Source: Clostridia bacterium
GTDB taxonomy: Bacteria; Bacillota; Clostridia; Acetivibrionales; DSM-2933
Direction of reading: 5' to 3'
DNA: 53,809 nt
NCBI GenBank assembly: GCA_026418275.1
Contig: JAOABQ010000115.1
Location: 1 to 53,809 of the forward strand
Shown here: piece after piece, positions 36,835-44,590 of the stretch
Layout of the letters: each line of letters begins with the position of its first letter
Position numbering within the stretch: the stretch's first letter is position 1
The notes under the pieces: model-generated
What the model saw: the letters and a program-made list of their open reading frames with translations, nothing else
What the model was told of the DNA's origin: nothing
The model's database searches: none
Made by a program: the position numbers and the translations under genes

Positions 36835-38007
36835 ATGGCTAAAATACAGTTAATAGCGACTTCTGCCTTTGGAATTGAAGCAGTTGTCGGAAGAGAGTTG
36901 AAAAAACTTGGATATGAAGATCAATTTGTTGAGAATGGAAAAGTAACTTTTGCTGCGGATGAAAGTGCAATTTGCCGCTCCAATCTATGGCTTAGGACTG
37001 CGGATCGGGTGCTTTTAAAGATAGGAGAGTTTAAGGCCCTTTCCTTTGAAGAGCTTTTTGAAGGTACCAAGGCCCTTCCCTGGGATGAGTGGATTCCGGA
37101 AGATGCGGAGTTTCCGGTGGAAGGTAAATCGGTAGACTCAAAACTTTCCAGTGTACCGGATTGCCAGGCCATTGTAAAAAAAGCGGTGGTCGAGAAAATG
37201 AAACTAAGGTATAAAAGGCAGTGGTTTGAGGAGACAGGACCCCGTTATAGAATCGAAGTTTCACTTCTTAAGGATATGGCAACTCTTACGATTGATACCA
37301 GTGGACCCGGTCTTCACAAGAGAGGCTATAGAAAGTTGGTGGGACAAGCGCCCCTAAAGGAGACATTGGCAAGTGCCATGCTACTGGTAAGTCGATGGAA
37401 TTGGGACAGAATACTGATAGACCCTTTTTGCGGAACAGGCACTATACCCATCGAAGCAGCGTTGATGGCATTAAATATCGCACCTGGGCTAAACCGGGAA
37501 TTTGCATCAGAAAGCTGGACCCGCATACCCAAGAGCTTATGGATAAAGGCACGGGAGGAAGCTGGGGACTTGGCGCAGCACAGCCGTGAACTTCGTATTC
37601 AGGGTTCCGATATCAATGAAGAGGCCATGAGTTTGGCCCGCTATCACGCAAAACAGGCTGGAGTTGAATCTAAAATACATCTCCAAAAAATGTCCTTTGA
37701 AGACATCCGCTCAAAATATAAATATGGCTTTATTATATGCAATCCGCCCTATGGGGAACGGCTTGGAGAAATGAGAGAGGTAGAAAAGCTTTACAATCAA
37801 ATGGGAAAAGTATTTTCCGGATTTGATACCTGGTCATATTATGTTATAAGCGCACACCCCAATTTTGAAAAGTTGTTTGGCAGGAGAGCGGATAAGAAAA
37901 GAAAACTTTATAACGGTAGAATACTATGCAATTACTACCAATTCTTCGGCCCTCCGCCGCCGAAAATTTCTCTTGAAAGTGCGAAAAGTCAGGTAGAATT
38001 TGTTTGA
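36835..38007 (+). CDS. THUMP-domain class I SAM-dependent RNA methyltransferase (RlmL N-terminal-like/YpsC)
   Basis: The 390-aa product starts at ATG 36835, close behind ATGAGG; GTG 36829 overlaps that site. An N-terminal ferredoxin-like/THUMP region covers about 1-155. A SAM-binding motif (L-I-D-P-F-C-G-T-G-T-I-P-I-E-A-A) follows, then the N-P-P-Y-G-E-R-L catalytic tetrad of N2-guanine methyltransferases. Length and order match the Firmicute YpsC group, related to the RlmL half that forms m2G in 23S rRNA. No second methyltransferase domain is fused. The gene appears to be transcribed alone, 76 bases before aroA. Confidence 0.88.
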   Translation: MAKIQLIATSAFGIEAVVGRELKKLGYEDQFVENGKVTFAADESAICRSNLWLRTADRVLLKIGEFKALSFEELFEGTKALPWDEWIPEDAEFPVEGKSVDSKLSSVPDCQAIVKKAVVEKMKLRYKRQWFEETGPRYRIEVSLLKDMATLTIDTSGPGLHKRGYRKLVGQAPLKETLASAMLLVSRWNWDRILIDPFCGTGTIPIEAALMALNIAPGLNREFASESWTRIPKSLWIKAREEAGDLAQHSRELRIQGSDINEEAMSLARYHAKQAGVESKIHLQKMSFEDIRSKYKYGFIICNPPYGERLGEMREVEKLYNQMGKVFSGFDTWSYYVISAHPNFEKLFGRRADKKRKLYNGRILCNYYQFFGPPPPKISLESAKSQVEFV

Positions 38008-38082
38008 CTTGAGGAATTACATTATGATATCTTTTAAACATAAATTCTATGTATTTTGTAGTATGGTAGAAGGGGTATTTAT

Positions 38083-39357
38083 ATGTTGCTAAAAGTGAAA
38101 AAGTCGCAAACAAAAGGAAAAGTTAAGATTCCCGGATCCAAGTCTCACACAATAAGGGCGCTCTTTATAGCCAGTCTTGCAGATGGGAACTCGGAGATCC
38201 ATGATCCGCTCATATCCAACGATGCCTTATCCGCTGTGGAAGTATGCAAGGCCTTGGGTGCTGAGATCTCCATGTCCGGGAACAAATATACGGTTAAAGG
38301 CTTTAATGGAATTCCAAGGGTTCCGGACGATATAATTAATGTAGGTAACTCAGGGACTACCCTTAGGTTTGGGGTTATGGCCGCTGCTTTAGGAGATGGG
38401 TGTTCGGTGTTTACGGGAGATTATCAAATCCGAAGAAGACCGCTTGGCCCGTTGATTCATGCGGTTAATAATCTTGGTGGAGAGGTGTTTTCTACCAGAA
38501 ATAACGGAATGGCTCCTGTTGTTGTTAGGGGAAGAGCGAAAGGCGGAAAAACTGATTTGGAGGCTGTCTCATCCCAATACCTTTCCTCCCTGCTTATTCA
38601 TGCTCCCCTATTAGAGAATGGGACTGAGGTGGTTTTGACCAGGCTCAATGAGGTTCCCTATGTGGAAATGACACTATGGTGGCTTGAGAAACAAGGAATA
38701 AAATATCAAAATGATAATTTTAAGAAGTTTTTTATTGAGGGAAATCAACGGTACTCTCCAATTGATATAACCATACCGGGAGATTTTTCTTCAGCCACAT
38801 TTTTTATGGTGCTTGCTGCAATTTCAGGAGGAGAGTTTGTATTGGAAAACCTTGATATGAGTGACCCCCAGGGAGATAAAGCGGTTCTTTCCATTCTGGA
38901 AACCATGGGCGCAAAAGTGACAATGGAGAATAAACTGATTACAGTTAAGGGAAATGGTTTAAAAGGGATGCAAATTGATATGAACGCTATTCCAGATGCT
39001 CTTCCGGCAATGGCGGTTGCGGGGTGTTTTGCCGAAGGAGAAACCCGGCTTGTGAATGTGCCCCAGGCCAGGCTCAAAGAAACCGACCGGATTCATGTAA
39101 TGTGGGAAGAACTCTCTAAAATGGGAGCGGATATAGAGGAATTGCCGGATGGGTTGGTAATTAGAAACAGCAAACTCAAAGGGTGTAGAGTATCAGGCCA
39201 TGACGACCATCGTGTGGTAATGGCACTTGCTGTAGCGGGTCTCAATATTGAGGGAGAAACAGTGATTGATACTGCTGAAGCTATGAATGTTACTTTTCCG
39301 GAGTTTGCAGACCTCATCCAATCCTGCGGCGGAAGCCTGGATATTGTTAAAGAATAA
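38083..39357 (+). CDS. aroA: 3-phosphoshikimate 1-carboxyvinyltransferase (EPSP synthase)
   Basis: The 424-aa product is full length for EPSP synthase (EC 2.5.1.19), which joins shikimate-3-phosphate and PEP in aromatic amino acid synthesis. Visible motifs are the N-terminal I-P-G-S-K-S-H-T-I-R-A, the G-N-S-G-T-T-L-R-F segment, R-R-R-P-L-G-P-L, S-S-Q-Y-L-S-S-L, and the C-terminal R-L-K-E-T-D-R and D-D-H-R. The G-N-S-G-T-T form is the version commonly seen in Clostridia and Archaea, unlike the N-A-G-T-A form of E. coli. The ribosome site is weak (gtagaagggg). The downstream shikimate kinase-like gene follows after 36 bases, so both are likely in one transcript. Confidence 0.95.
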   Translation: MLLKVKKSQTKGKVKIPGSKSHTIRALFIASLADGNSEIHDPLISNDALSAVEVCKALGAEISMSGNKYTVKGFNGIPRVPDDIINVGNSGTTLRFGVMAAALGDGCSVFTGDYQIRRRPLGPLIHAVNNLGGEVFSTRNNGMAPVVVRGRAKGGKTDLEAVSSQYLSSLLIHAPLLENGTEVVLTRLNEVPYVEMTLWWLEKQGIKYQNDNFKKFFIEGNQRYSPIDITIPGDFSSATFFMVLAAISGGEFVLENLDMSDPQGDKAVLSILETMGAKVTMENKLITVKGNGLKGMQIDMNAIPDALPAMAVAGCFAEGETRLVNVPQARLKETDRIHVMWEELSKMGADIEELPDGLVIRNSKLKGCRVSGHDDHRVVMALAVAGLNIEGETVIDTAEAMNVTFPEFADLIQSCGGSLDIVKE

Positions 39358-39393
39358 ATGAATGTACGGTTTCTTATATAAGGTGGGTAGAAT

Positions 39394-39894
39394 ATGAACA
39401 AAAAAAATATCGTATTAACAGGCATGCCAAGTGCAGGAAAAAGTACCGTTGGAGCCCCCCTAGCATCCAAATTGGGATTGGAATTTATTGATACCGACTT
39501 ATTAATTAAGCAAAGAGAAAACAAAGAACTAAAAAATATTGTAAATGAGGACGGATTGCAAAAATTCCTTGAGATCCAAGAAGAAGTGATTTTAGGACTT
39601 GATTTAAAGGGGTGTGTTGTTTCAACAGGGGGCAGTGTAATTTACAGTGAAGCTGCAATGCATTTTCTAAAACAGGACAGTCTTGTGATTTTTCTTGAGT
39701 TGGATTTCACTGAAAATGAGGGGAGAATTACACCGGACAGAAGATTTGCAAGGAATGAAAACCAAAGCTTTGCGGATCTTTATAAAGAAAGGATGCCTTT
39801 ATACAGAAAATATGCGGATCTTACCGTTTCTTGCACCGGTAGAGGTATTGAAGAGATTATTAAAGAGATAGAAGAAAAATTGAATTTAAAATAA
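39394..39894 (+). CDS. aroK: Shikimate kinase-like P-loop kinase
   Basis: The 166-aa product has the shikimate kinase size and order: Walker A G-M-P-S-A-G-K-S-T, the D-T-D substrate/Mg site, S-T-G-G-S, the lid segment with D-R-R-F, and R-M-P-L-Y-R-K-Y-A-D. Its position after aroA supports a role in the shikimate pathway, making shikimate-3-phosphate (EC 2.7.1.71). Two points are odd. The usual F-R before the conserved Glu reads F-L here, so the Arg that binds the shikimate carboxylate seems absent. The usual G-G-G reads G-G-S. It may be a divergent AroK or a related sugar/carbohydrate kinase. Confidence 0.78.
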   Translation: MNKKNIVLTGMPSAGKSTVGAPLASKLGLEFIDTDLLIKQRENKELKNIVNEDGLQKFLEIQEEVILGLDLKGCVVSTGGSVIYSEAAMHFLKQDSLVIFLELDFTENEGRITPDRRFARNENQSFADLYKERMPLYRKYADLTVSCTGRGIEEIIKEIEEKLNLK

Positions 39895-39898
39895 TAAG

Positions 39899-39941
39899 AT
39901 CGTGAAAATAGTTTTGTATGGATAAATTGAATTTTCACGAT
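39899..39941. repeat. Palindromic repeat, copy 1
   Basis: ATCGTGAAAAT (39899-39909) pairs perfectly with ATTTTCACGAT (39931-39941). The 21-base centre contains TTTTGTATGGATAAATT. It begins 4 bases after the aroK stop codon and has no T tail. Confidence 0.7.
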
Positions 39942-39993
39942 ATTAAATCGAGGAAATTGAAGCGGATGTAAAACCTTATCGCGTTCAATATAG

Positions 39994-40035
39994 ATCGTGG
40001 AAATGATTTTGCATGGATAAATTAAATTTCACGAT
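39994..40035. repeat. Palindromic repeat, copy 2
   Basis: About 85% identical to copy 1: ATCGTGGAAAT, a centre with TTTTGCATGGATAAATT, then ATTTCACGAT. Both flanks (ag before, at after) are also shared. The stem keeps pairing with one bulge. Confidence 0.7.
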
Positions 40036-40132
40036 ATCATAATAAAAAGTAAATTTAACATCTTCGGCTGCTTTGTTGAATGGATCTTCTTGACTTTGGT
40101 GGGGATAGTCTAATAGAATTAGGCTTTGTTTT

Positions 40133-40139
40133 TTCGACA
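40133..40139 (-). promoter_or_regulatory. Spo0A box upstream of spo0A
   Basis: TTCGACA on the plus strand reads TGTCGAA on the minus strand, an exact match to the 0A-box core TGNCGAA, within TTTTGTCGAAAAA. It lies about 220 bases before spo0A and 85 bases before the sigma-H-like promoter. Autoregulation of spo0A is known in Bacillus; here it is inferred. Confidence 0.6.
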
Positions 40140-40221
40140 AAAGAATGTATATCAATGCGAAGGGTTAGGGTTTTTACTTTTAACCCTTTTTTATTTATAC
40201 CTTAAATAATGCAAAGGATAG

Positions 40222-40247
40222 AGGATTTTGCAGAAAATTATCGAATA
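40222..40247 (+). promoter_or_regulatory. Sigma-H-like promoter for spo0A
   Basis: AGGATTT (40222-40228), 14-base spacer, GAAT (40243-40246), matching the AGGAWWT / GAAT pattern of sigma-H promoters. A TATAAT at 40250-40255 overlaps and could serve sigma-A. A CodY-box-like sequence, ATTTTGCAGAAAATT (13 of 15), overlaps the spacer. Confidence 0.55.
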
Positions 40248-40264
40248 CTATAATTGTAAAAAGT

Positions 40265-40295
40265 ATCGTGAATAGTTTTTTCCTGGCTAAATAAA
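40265..40295 (+). repeat. Palindromic repeat, partial copy 3
   Basis: ATCGTGAATAGTTTTTTCCTGGCTAAAT resembles the first two-thirds of copies 1 and 2, but the right arm is missing. It lies between the promoter and the spo0A start, so it would be in the leader RNA. Confidence 0.5.
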
Positions 40296-40358
40296 AACAA
40301 AGTTGCAGCAATGTTCAAAGACTTGTCTTAATAATTTAACAGGAGATGATGGTACACT

Positions 40359-41183
40359 ATGAAGGAAGAAATAAGTGTCTTAATTGTTGATGATAATGTG
40401 GAGTTTGGTGATTTATTAAATGAATATATTAATCAGACGGAGGGTATAAATGTAATCGGGAAAGCGAGAGACGGTCTGCAGGCTATAGAAATGATACAAT
40501 TATTAAAACCCGATGTAGTCATCCTTGACGTTGTGATGCCCAATTTGGACGGTATTGGTGTTTTGGAAAAAGTGAACTCTATGCAGTTAGCCAAAAAGCC
40601 GCTCTTTATTATGCTTTCTGCCATTGGCCAGGACTTGTTTGTCCAGCAGGCGATTGCTTTAGGGGCAGAATATTATATTGTTAAGCCGTTTGATATTGAT
40701 GTCTTAATCTCTAGAATACGGCAAATCTACCGGGAAAGGCTGACCACTTCCTTTACGGACAGTAAGCTTATAACAAGGTCTTCGCAGCAAAAGCCGAAGA
40801 CTCAAGGGGTATCCTATAACTTGGAAGTTGAAGTGACCGGTTTGATGCGTGATATCGGCATACCACCCAATATGGCGGGTTACCAATACATAAGAGAAGC
40901 TATTATACTAACAATAAACAATGCAAAGCTTTTTAGCTCCATTACCAAAGTGCTTTATCCGGAAGTAGCGAAAAAGTTTAATACGACACCCCAAAAGGTT
41001 GAGCGTTCGATAAGAAGTGCAATCGAAAGTGCTTGGAATCGAGGGAATGCGGATTCAATCGACGCCTTGTTCGGTTATACAATTAACTACAGCCGGGGGA
41101 AGCCGACCAATTCCGAATTTATTGCAATGATGGCCGACCGGATCCGTATTAATTTAGGCATTGCGCAAAGAAATGACCTATAA
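40359..41183 (+). CDS. spo0A: Sporulation master regulator Spo0A
   Basis: The 274-aa product has the usual Spo0A length. The N-terminal receiver domain (about 1-125) shows the acidic pocket D-D-N, the phospho-acceptor Asp in V-V-I-L-D-V-V-M-P, and the late Lys in V-K-P-F. The C-terminal DNA-binding domain carries the nearly invariant recognition region A-K-K-F-N-T-T-P-Q-K-V-E-R-S-I-R-S-A-I-E and W-N-R-G. It binds 0A boxes to start sporulation. The start ATG 40359 follows AGGAGATG. The gene ends at a terminator shared with the convergent HU gene. spoIVB, its usual upstream neighbour in Bacilli and many Clostridia, is absent here. Confidence 0.98.
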   Translation: MKEEISVLIVDDNVEFGDLLNEYINQTEGINVIGKARDGLQAIEMIQLLKPDVVILDVVMPNLDGIGVLEKVNSMQLAKKPLFIMLSAIGQDLFVQQAIALGAEYYIVKPFDIDVLISRIRQIYRERLTTSFTDSKLITRSSQQKPKTQGVSYNLEVEVTGLMRDIGIPPNMAGYQYIREAIILTINNAKLFSSITKVLYPEVAKKFNTTPQKVERSIRSAIESAWNRGNADSIDALFGYTINYSRGKPTNSEFIAMMADRIRINLGIAQRNDL

Positions 41184-41215
41184 TCATGAAAATGTAAATG
41201 TATTAAAAAAATATA

Positions 41216-41244
41216 AAAACCTTACTGGTTCCAGTAAGGTTTTT
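41216..41244. terminator. Bidirectional terminator between spo0A and the HU gene
   Basis: Perfect stem AAAACCTTACTGG / CCAGTAAGGTTTT with a two-base loop, A-rich on one side and T-rich on the other. Confidence 0.93.
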
Positions 41245-41263
41245 ATATTTTACATTATGCATA

Positions 41264-41542
41264 TTAGCCGTTATTAACGATATCTTTTAAGCCTTTACCA
41301 GCCTTAAATACAGGAGCGTTTGAAGCTGGGATAGTGATTTCCTTTTTAGTTTGAGGATTTCTACCCTTTCTAGCAGCTCTTTTTCTAACTTCGAATGTAC
41401 CAAAACCTACGAGTACAACTTTGTCTCCACCCTTAAGAGCGTCTTCTACAGAAGAAATAAGAGCATTTAAAGCAGCTTCACTATTCTTCTTGTTCAATCC
41501 GGATTTAGAAGCGATTGAGTTGATTAAATCGGTTTTATTCAT
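41264..41542 (-). CDS. hup: DNA-binding protein HU
   Basis: The 92-aa product is full length for bacterial HU. It begins M-N-K-T-D-L-I, has G-F-G-T-F-E-V-R-K-R-A-A-R-K-G-R-N-P-Q-T at the start of the DNA-binding arm, and ends V-F-K-A-G-K-G-L-K-D-I-V. HU bends and compacts DNA as a dimer. The ribosome site AGGAGG precedes the ATG on the minus strand, and a strong promoter lies immediately upstream. The gene appears to be monocistronic. Confidence 0.97.
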   Translation of the reverse strand: MNKTDLINSIASKSGLNKKNSEAALNALISSVEDALKGGDKVVLVGFGTFEVRKRAARKGRNPQTKKEITIPASNAPVFKAGKGLKDIVNNG

Positions 41543-41575
41543 TTATACAACCTCCTATATATGGAATTCGACATT

Positions 41576-41604
41576 ATTTTATAATGAAAGTGGCTTAAAG
41601 TCAA
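41576..41604 (-). promoter_or_regulatory. Sigma-A promoter for the HU gene
   Basis: On the minus strand TTGACT (41604-41599), 17-base spacer, TAAAAT (41581-41576), about 35 bases before the start codon. Confidence 0.7.
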
Positions 41605-41730
41605 GCTTTTCAATACAATTTAGTCTTTTAGAACTAATTTTCTGAAGTTTTTTAAATTTTTATTGCAATTTACTCGTAAAAGATATATAATTTTGGACGT
41701 TTTTAATCAAAACGGTGCTGCAGGCGAAGA

Positions 41731-42123
41731 TTACCCTTCTATGTATGGGACTACTTCGATCTCAACGCCGTGCAAAGTTTTTTTTAATTCCTTGTAAAAG
41801 TAGTTTTCAGTGTGGTCGTTTTGTGTTTCTCCCATAATAATGTATCTAATTTTGTTGTCCAGGGAAAAGTCACAGATCGTTTTTACAATATGGTTGGATT
41901 TAAGAACCGAGAGATTGGCGCCTACGGATTTTGAAATGCCGAAAAGATACTCCAATGCCTCTCCTTCCTTAATGTTGTCTAAAAAGTTCCACTCGGGTTT
42001 AGCTACATGGATAACAAAAAGCTGACCGTTAAATTCGGATTTGAGTTCGGCAGCTTTCCGGATAAGCCTTTCACAGGTTTTTTGTTGAGTTACACAAACT
42101 AAAATGTTGTGAATTAAATTCAA
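41731..42123 (-). CDS. Universal stress protein, KdpD-Usp-like
   Basis: The product has about 130 aa with a Usp-type Rossmann-like pattern: I-L-V-C-V-T-Q-Q-K-T-C-E-R-L-I-R-K-A-A-E-L, then L-F-V-I-H-V, and later I-I-M-G-E-T-Q-N. The S/T-x-x-x-x-R-L-I-R-K segment resembles the Usp domain of KdpD potassium-sensor kinases, but no kinase is attached. The start is probably TTG 42123, because AAGGAG on the minus strand lies 8 bases before it; the ATG at 42141 overlaps that same site. It stands alone between hup and the fumarase genes. Confidence 0.72.
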   Translation of the reverse strand: MNLIHNILVCVTQQKTCERLIRKAAELKSEFNGQLFVIHVAKPEWNFLDNIKEGEALEYLFGISKSVGANLSVLKSNHIVKTICDFSLDNKIRYIIMGETQNDHTENYFYKELKKTLHGVEIEVVPYIEG

Positions 42124-42558
42124 ATATAAAACTCCTTCCATAAATAAAGTAAGCGAATTGTAATTACAAAGTATATTACAGGTAACTCAAATGATTCTAT
42201 TTCATATGCTAAAACTAAAGTATCGACTTACTAGTATTATAACAAAATATCAAAAGAATGTCTTTCACCCGAATGCAATTATTGAAATTTTTTGCCAGCA
42301 GTCTGTTGTAATCTCGAAAATTTAAGTTTTTGTAAGGATATTTACTTTTACTTATAATGAACTAAGTTTGATTGGCACAGTATAAAAAATGGTTGTTTTT
42401 ATGTATTTTTTCGATATAATTAAATTGATAATTGTGCATAGGGGCTGTGTTAAATTTCTGTATTTATCGCTATATAGGGCGAATGTCCCAAGGGTTGCCC
42501 CATGCAATGGCATAATGTTTTTAAAGTGTCTCGAATAAGGTATGCTTTGGAGGAAACA
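42124..42558. other. Divergent intergenic region before the fumarase genes
   Basis: 435 bases. It contains a sigma-A-like promoter (42393-42420) and a leader with a long-range stem (42436-42505). No coding frame with a ribosome site is visible until ATG 42559. Confidence 0.5.
42393..42420 (+). promoter_or_regulatory. Sigma-A-like promoter for fumarase genes
   Basis: TTGTTT (42393-42398), 16-base spacer, TATAAT (42415-42420), about 140 bases before the fumarase alpha start. Confidence 0.5.
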
Positions 42559-43401
42559 ATGAAGATTATTGATATAAAAGATATTATTGAAGCAGTAAAA
42601 AAACTTTGTATTGAGTCCAACTATTTTTTAAATGATGATGTACTGGTTTCTTTGAAGAACGGGCTAAGTAAAGAGGAATCTCCAATCGGAAAGGGAATCA
42701 TCGAACAGCTTATAAAAAATGCTTCGATTGCCAGAGAAGACCATATGGCCATTTGTCAGGATACGGGGATGGCAATTGTGTTTGCTGACGTGGGACAGGA
42801 TGTCCATATCGTAGGGGGGAGTTTATCCGAAGCTATCAATGAGGGTGTAAGAAGAGGTTACCAAGAAGGGTATCTTAGAAAATCCGTTGTAAAGGACCCC
42901 ATCTTAAGAGTGAATACAGGGGATAATACTCCGGCTGTGATCTATTATAACATTGTCCCGGGGGATACCTTGAAGATCACAGTTGCTCCAAAGGGATTCG
43001 GAAGCGAAAACATGAGTGCGTTAAAAATGTTAAAGCCCTCGGATGGTCTTGAAGGTGTTAAAAAGGTTATACTGGAGACGGTAAATCAAGCAGGTCCCAA
43101 CCCATGTCCTCCCATTGTGGTAGGGGTGGGAATCGGCGGAACTTTTGAAAAGTGTGCATTTCTTGCAAAAAAGGCGCTTTCAAGGCCGGTTGATCTAAGA
43201 AGCGATATCGAATATGTCAGAAAGCTGGAAGAGGAAATGCTGGAACAAATCAACGCTCTTGGAATCGGACCTTCCGGTCTTGGTGGAAGAGTTACTGCTT
43301 TAGCAGTGAATATTGAGGTTTTTCCTACACATATTGCAGGGCTGCCTGTGGCTGTGAATATAAGCTGCCATGCTACCAGACATGCGGAAGCGTTACTCTA
43401 A
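42559..43401 (+). CDS. fumA: Fumarate hydratase class I, alpha subunit
   Basis: The 280-aa product starts at ATG 42559, behind GGAGG. It is the N-terminal catalytic part of the oxygen-labile 4Fe-4S fumarase/tartrate dehydratase family. Cysteines likely to hold the cluster lie in A-I-C-Q-D-T-G, in P-N-P-C-P-P and in F-E-K-C-A. It reversibly hydrates fumarate to malate with the beta subunit encoded next, 74 bases downstream. The split alpha/beta form is typical of Clostridia and Archaea. Tartrate dehydratase is the alternative; it cannot be excluded from sequence alone but is less common in this setting. Confidence 0.92.
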   Translation: MKIIDIKDIIEAVKKLCIESNYFLNDDVLVSLKNGLSKEESPIGKGIIEQLIKNASIAREDHMAICQDTGMAIVFADVGQDVHIVGGSLSEAINEGVRRGYQEGYLRKSVVKDPILRVNTGDNTPAVIYYNIVPGDTLKITVAPKGFGSENMSALKMLKPSDGLEGVKKVILETVNQAGPNPCPPIVVGVGIGGTFEKCAFLAKKALSRPVDLRSDIEYVRKLEEEMLEQINALGIGPSGLGGRVTALAVNIEVFPTHIAGLPVAVNISCHATRHAEALL

Positions 43402-43475
43402 GGTATTCCATAGATGTAATTGCGGTGGTATATAAACGACTTAAAAATATAAAATACATAATCAGGGGTTAACAT

Positions 43476-44027
43476 ATGAATCGGACGATCAACACACCTT
43501 TAACAAAGGAAATGGTAAAAGAGTTTAAAGCCGGTGATACGGTTACCATCAACGGAATTATTTATGCAGCCAGGGATGCGGCACATAAGCGGATGATTGA
43601 ATTAATAAACGAAGGCAAAGAATTGCCTTTGGATATCAGAAACCAAATTATCTATTATGTAGGTCCTTGCCCTGCCCGGGAGGGAGAGGTTATTGGCTCA
43701 GCAGGACCCACAACCAGCAGCCGCATGGATGCGTATTCTCCCAAACTCATTGCACTGGGGCAAACGGGGATGATTGGAAAAGGGCTTAGGAGCAAGGAAG
43801 TAATTGCGTCAATGGTAGAACACGGCGCTGTCTATTTTGGAGCGATTGGGGGAGCGGGTGCTTTAATTTCCAAATGCATTGCAGCGGAGGAAGTAGTGGC
43901 TTTTCCGGAACTTGGTCCCGAAGCGCTGCGAAAGCTTACCGTTAAGGATTTTCAAGTTACAGTTATCATTGATTCCTACGGAAATAACCTTTATGAATTA
44001 GGCCGGAATCAATACAGAATGGGCTAA
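43476..44027 (+). CDS. fumB: Fumarate hydratase class I, beta subunit
   Basis: The 183-aa product matches the C-terminal/beta subunit of class I fumarase: N-T-P-L-T, A-A-R-D-A-A-H-K-R, Y-Y-V-G-P-C-P-A, G-S-A-G-P-T-T-S-S-R-M-D, G-M-I-G-K-G, and F-G-A-I-G-G-A-G-A-L. It completes the enzyme with the upstream alpha subunit. The A-x-x-H-K-R motif supplies substrate contacts in the family. The ribosome site is modest (aggggttaac). A long-loop inverted repeat (AAAGGCAAT / ATTGCCTTT, 44136-44186) lies after it but lacks a T tail. Confidence 0.92.
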   Translation: MNRTINTPLTKEMVKEFKAGDTVTINGIIYAARDAAHKRMIELINEGKELPLDIRNQIIYYVGPCPAREGEVIGSAGPTTSSRMDAYSPKLIALGQTGMIGKGLRSKEVIASMVEHGAVYFGAIGGAGALISKCIAAEEVVAFPELGPEALRKLTVKDFQVTVIIDSYGNNLYELGRNQYRMG

Positions 44028-44272
44028 GCGAACTGGGGTGATGCCCCCCTATGCAGTGTTTTGAAGATGCTGTCGCAATGGGGATAAAGAGCCGTATTGT
44101 GGTCTCTCAATACCTTTGACTGGCTGGAAAAGACAAAAGGCAATATTATAAAAAATGTGGTCTGTTAAATATTACAAATTGCCTTTACTGTTATAAAAAA
44201 ATTTTTAAGGGTATATTCAAAGTAGAAAATAGTGTATAATAATAAAAAAGTATTGAAAAGGGAGGCAATTTT

Positions 44273-44485
44273 ATGGCGAAAGTCACGAAAGATATGATCA
44301 TAGCAGATGTATTAAAGATGGATAGAGGTACTGCACCCATATTTATGAATAGCGGAATGCATTGTCTGGGATGCCCTTCAGCTTCCGGTGAAAGTATAGA
44401 AGATGCATGTGCGGTTCATGGAATAGACGCGGATCAACTTATAAAAGAACTGAACGAGTACTTTGAAGGACAGGACAATAAATAA
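44273..44485 (+). CDS. DUF1858-domain small protein
   Basis: The 70-aa product is a single DUF1858 domain: I-I-A-D-V-L, P-I-F-M-N-S-G-M-H-C-L-G-C-P-S-A, and S-I-E-D-A-C-A-V-H-G. It has a C-x-x-C pair followed by a third Cys. Members are found alone or fused to iron-sulfur/hybrid-cluster or di-iron repair proteins and are thought to have a redox or metal role. The exact function is unknown. Start ATG 44273 follows GGGAGG, with TATAAT (44235-44240) upstream. A clear terminator follows. Confidence 0.88.
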   Translation: MAKVTKDMIIADVLKMDRGTAPIFMNSGMHCLGCPSASGESIEDACAVHGIDADQLIKELNEYFEGQDNK

Positions 44486-44490
44486 GATAG

Positions 44491-44522
44491 AAAAAATAAG
44501 ACGTTGCAGTCTTATTTTTTTT
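44491..44522 (+). terminator. Terminator after the DUF1858 gene
   Basis: Stem AAAAAATAAGAC / GTCTTATTTTTT with a 6-base loop and a T run, starting 5 bases after the stop codon. Confidence 0.93.
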
Positions 44523-44530
44523 GCCTGTTT

Positions 44531-44574
44531 AAATCCGAACTTTTTTTGAAAAAACTTATAAAATATTCGGACAT
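44531..44574 (+). promoter_or_regulatory. PurR-box-like inverted pair upstream of purA
   Basis: AAATCCGAACTTT (44531-44543) matches the Bacillus PurBox AWWWCCGAACWWT at every position. An inverted partner lies at 44562-44574 (AATATTCGGACAT), with two mismatches. The 18-base gap is close to the 16-17 known for PurR sites. The pair ends 16 bases before the -35 of the purA promoter. Confidence 0.55.
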
Positions 44575-44590
44575 TTTTATGCCAAACATA

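Larger units (their letters stand above)
39895..40358. other. spo0A upstream region with palindromic repeats and regulatory sites
   Basis: This 464-base stretch contains two full palindromic repeats and one partial copy (39899-39941, 39994-40035, 40265-40295), a Spo0A box, and a sigma-H-like promoter. No coding frame with a ribosome site is visible. Confidence 0.6.

Noticed and set aside
44136..44186. AAAGGCAAT / ATTGCCTTT as the fumarase terminator
   Set aside because: The loop exceeds 30 bases and no T run follows; it was left as a note in the fumB entry.
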